Shown in pieces: positions 63,897-64,000 of a DNA stretch of 64,000 nucleotides (the stretch's first letter is position 1; every line of letters starts with the position of its first letter). A program made the translations under genes and the position numbers. The notes beneath the pieces were generated by a model, which was not told the DNA's origin, did no database searches, and was given only the letters and a program-made list of their open reading frames with translations. This DNA comes from Bacillus sp. FJAT-45350 (GTDB lineage Bacteria; Bacillota; Bacilli; Bacillales; NISU01): assembly GCF_002335805.1 (NCBI RefSeq), contig NZ_NISU01000001.1, positions 504,079 through 568,078 of the forward strand, given 5' to 3'.

Positions 63897-64000
63897 ATGT
63901 CCGGAAAAATTTTAATTGTAGATGATGCAGCTTTTATGAGAATGATGATAAAAGACATCTTAACAAAGAATGGTTTTGAAGTAGTTGGTGAAGCAACAGA
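63897..64000 (+). CDS. cheY: Chemotaxis response regulator CheY, 3' partial
   Basis: The reading frame opens at ATG 63897, with AAAGGGTG upstream, and runs off the window after 34 codons. The visible protein MSGKILIVDDAAFMRMMIKD is nearly identical to B. subtilis CheY, including the paired Asp residues that bind Mg. CheY carries the phosphoryl signal from CheA to FliM and FliY, the genes immediately upstream. Confidence 0.93.
   Translation, partial: MSGKILIVDDAAFMRMMIKDILTKNGFEVVGEAT

Overview
The window is a 64-kb stretch of low-GC, AT-rich Firmicute chromosome. It is almost certainly from an endospore-forming, flagellated member of the Bacillaceae. The evidence is gene order that follows the Bacillus subtilis yloC-to-cheY region nearly gene for gene, an intact 26-residue spoVM, a small SASP-like gene, the codY-fla/che junction, and strong purine-rich ribosome binding sites with frequent GTG and TTG starts. 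I cannot name the genus from sequence alone. All genes are on the plus strand except rpmB.

Layout. 1-13.4 kb: yloC (partial), remA, gmk, rpoZ, coaBC, priA, fmt, rsmB, prpC, prkC, rsgA, rpe, spoVM (RNA turnover, biofilm regulation, nucleotide and CoA supply, replication restart, formyl-Met initiation, Ser/Thr signalling, ribosome assembly, spore coat anchoring). 13.4-20 kb: rpmB on the minus strand, then asp23-like yloU, fakA, sdaAB, sdaAA, recG. 20-24 kb: a fatty-acid cluster fapR-plsX-fabD-fabG-acpP with a clear FapR operator. 24-32 kb: rnc, smc, ftsY, ylxM, ffh (RNase III, chromosome condensation, SRP). 32-37 kb: rpsP, khpA, ylqD, rimM, trmD, rplS (with a leader), sipS-type lepB, rbgA, rnhB. 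37-42 kb: ylqG, ylqH, a SASP-like gene, an acidic small ORF, sucC, sucD. 42-50 kb: dprA, topA, trmFO, hslV, hslU, codY. 50-64 kb: the fla/che operon flgB, flgC, fliE, fliF, fliG, fliH, fliI, fliJ, ylxF, fliK, flgD, a small operon gene, flgE, swrD, fliL, fliM, fliY and the start of cheY.

Compared with the B. subtilis order, four genes are absent from their usual slots: def (between priA and fmt), rlmN (between rsmB and prpC), thiN (between rpe and spoVM) and xerC (between trmFO and hslV). No mobile element, prophage, CRISPR array, tRNA or rRNA gene is visible.

The unexplained structure lies between genes. There is a family of about 137-bp AT-rich elements with related ends (two near-full copies, two fragments), a REP-like GGTCAG/CTGACC hairpin, a terminator-like hairpin facing the wrong way between prkC and rsgA, helically phased ATTAGACAA repeats over a candidate fla/che promoter, and two hairpins bracketing the hook gene, one of which separates the swrD ribosome binding site from its start. 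The most interesting coding loci are the ylqG-ylqH pair (a FliK-like protein plus an isolated FlhB C-domain-like protein) and a translationally coupled SASP-like/acidic-protein cassette. I found no wholly new multi-gene system; most of the window is conserved core genome.
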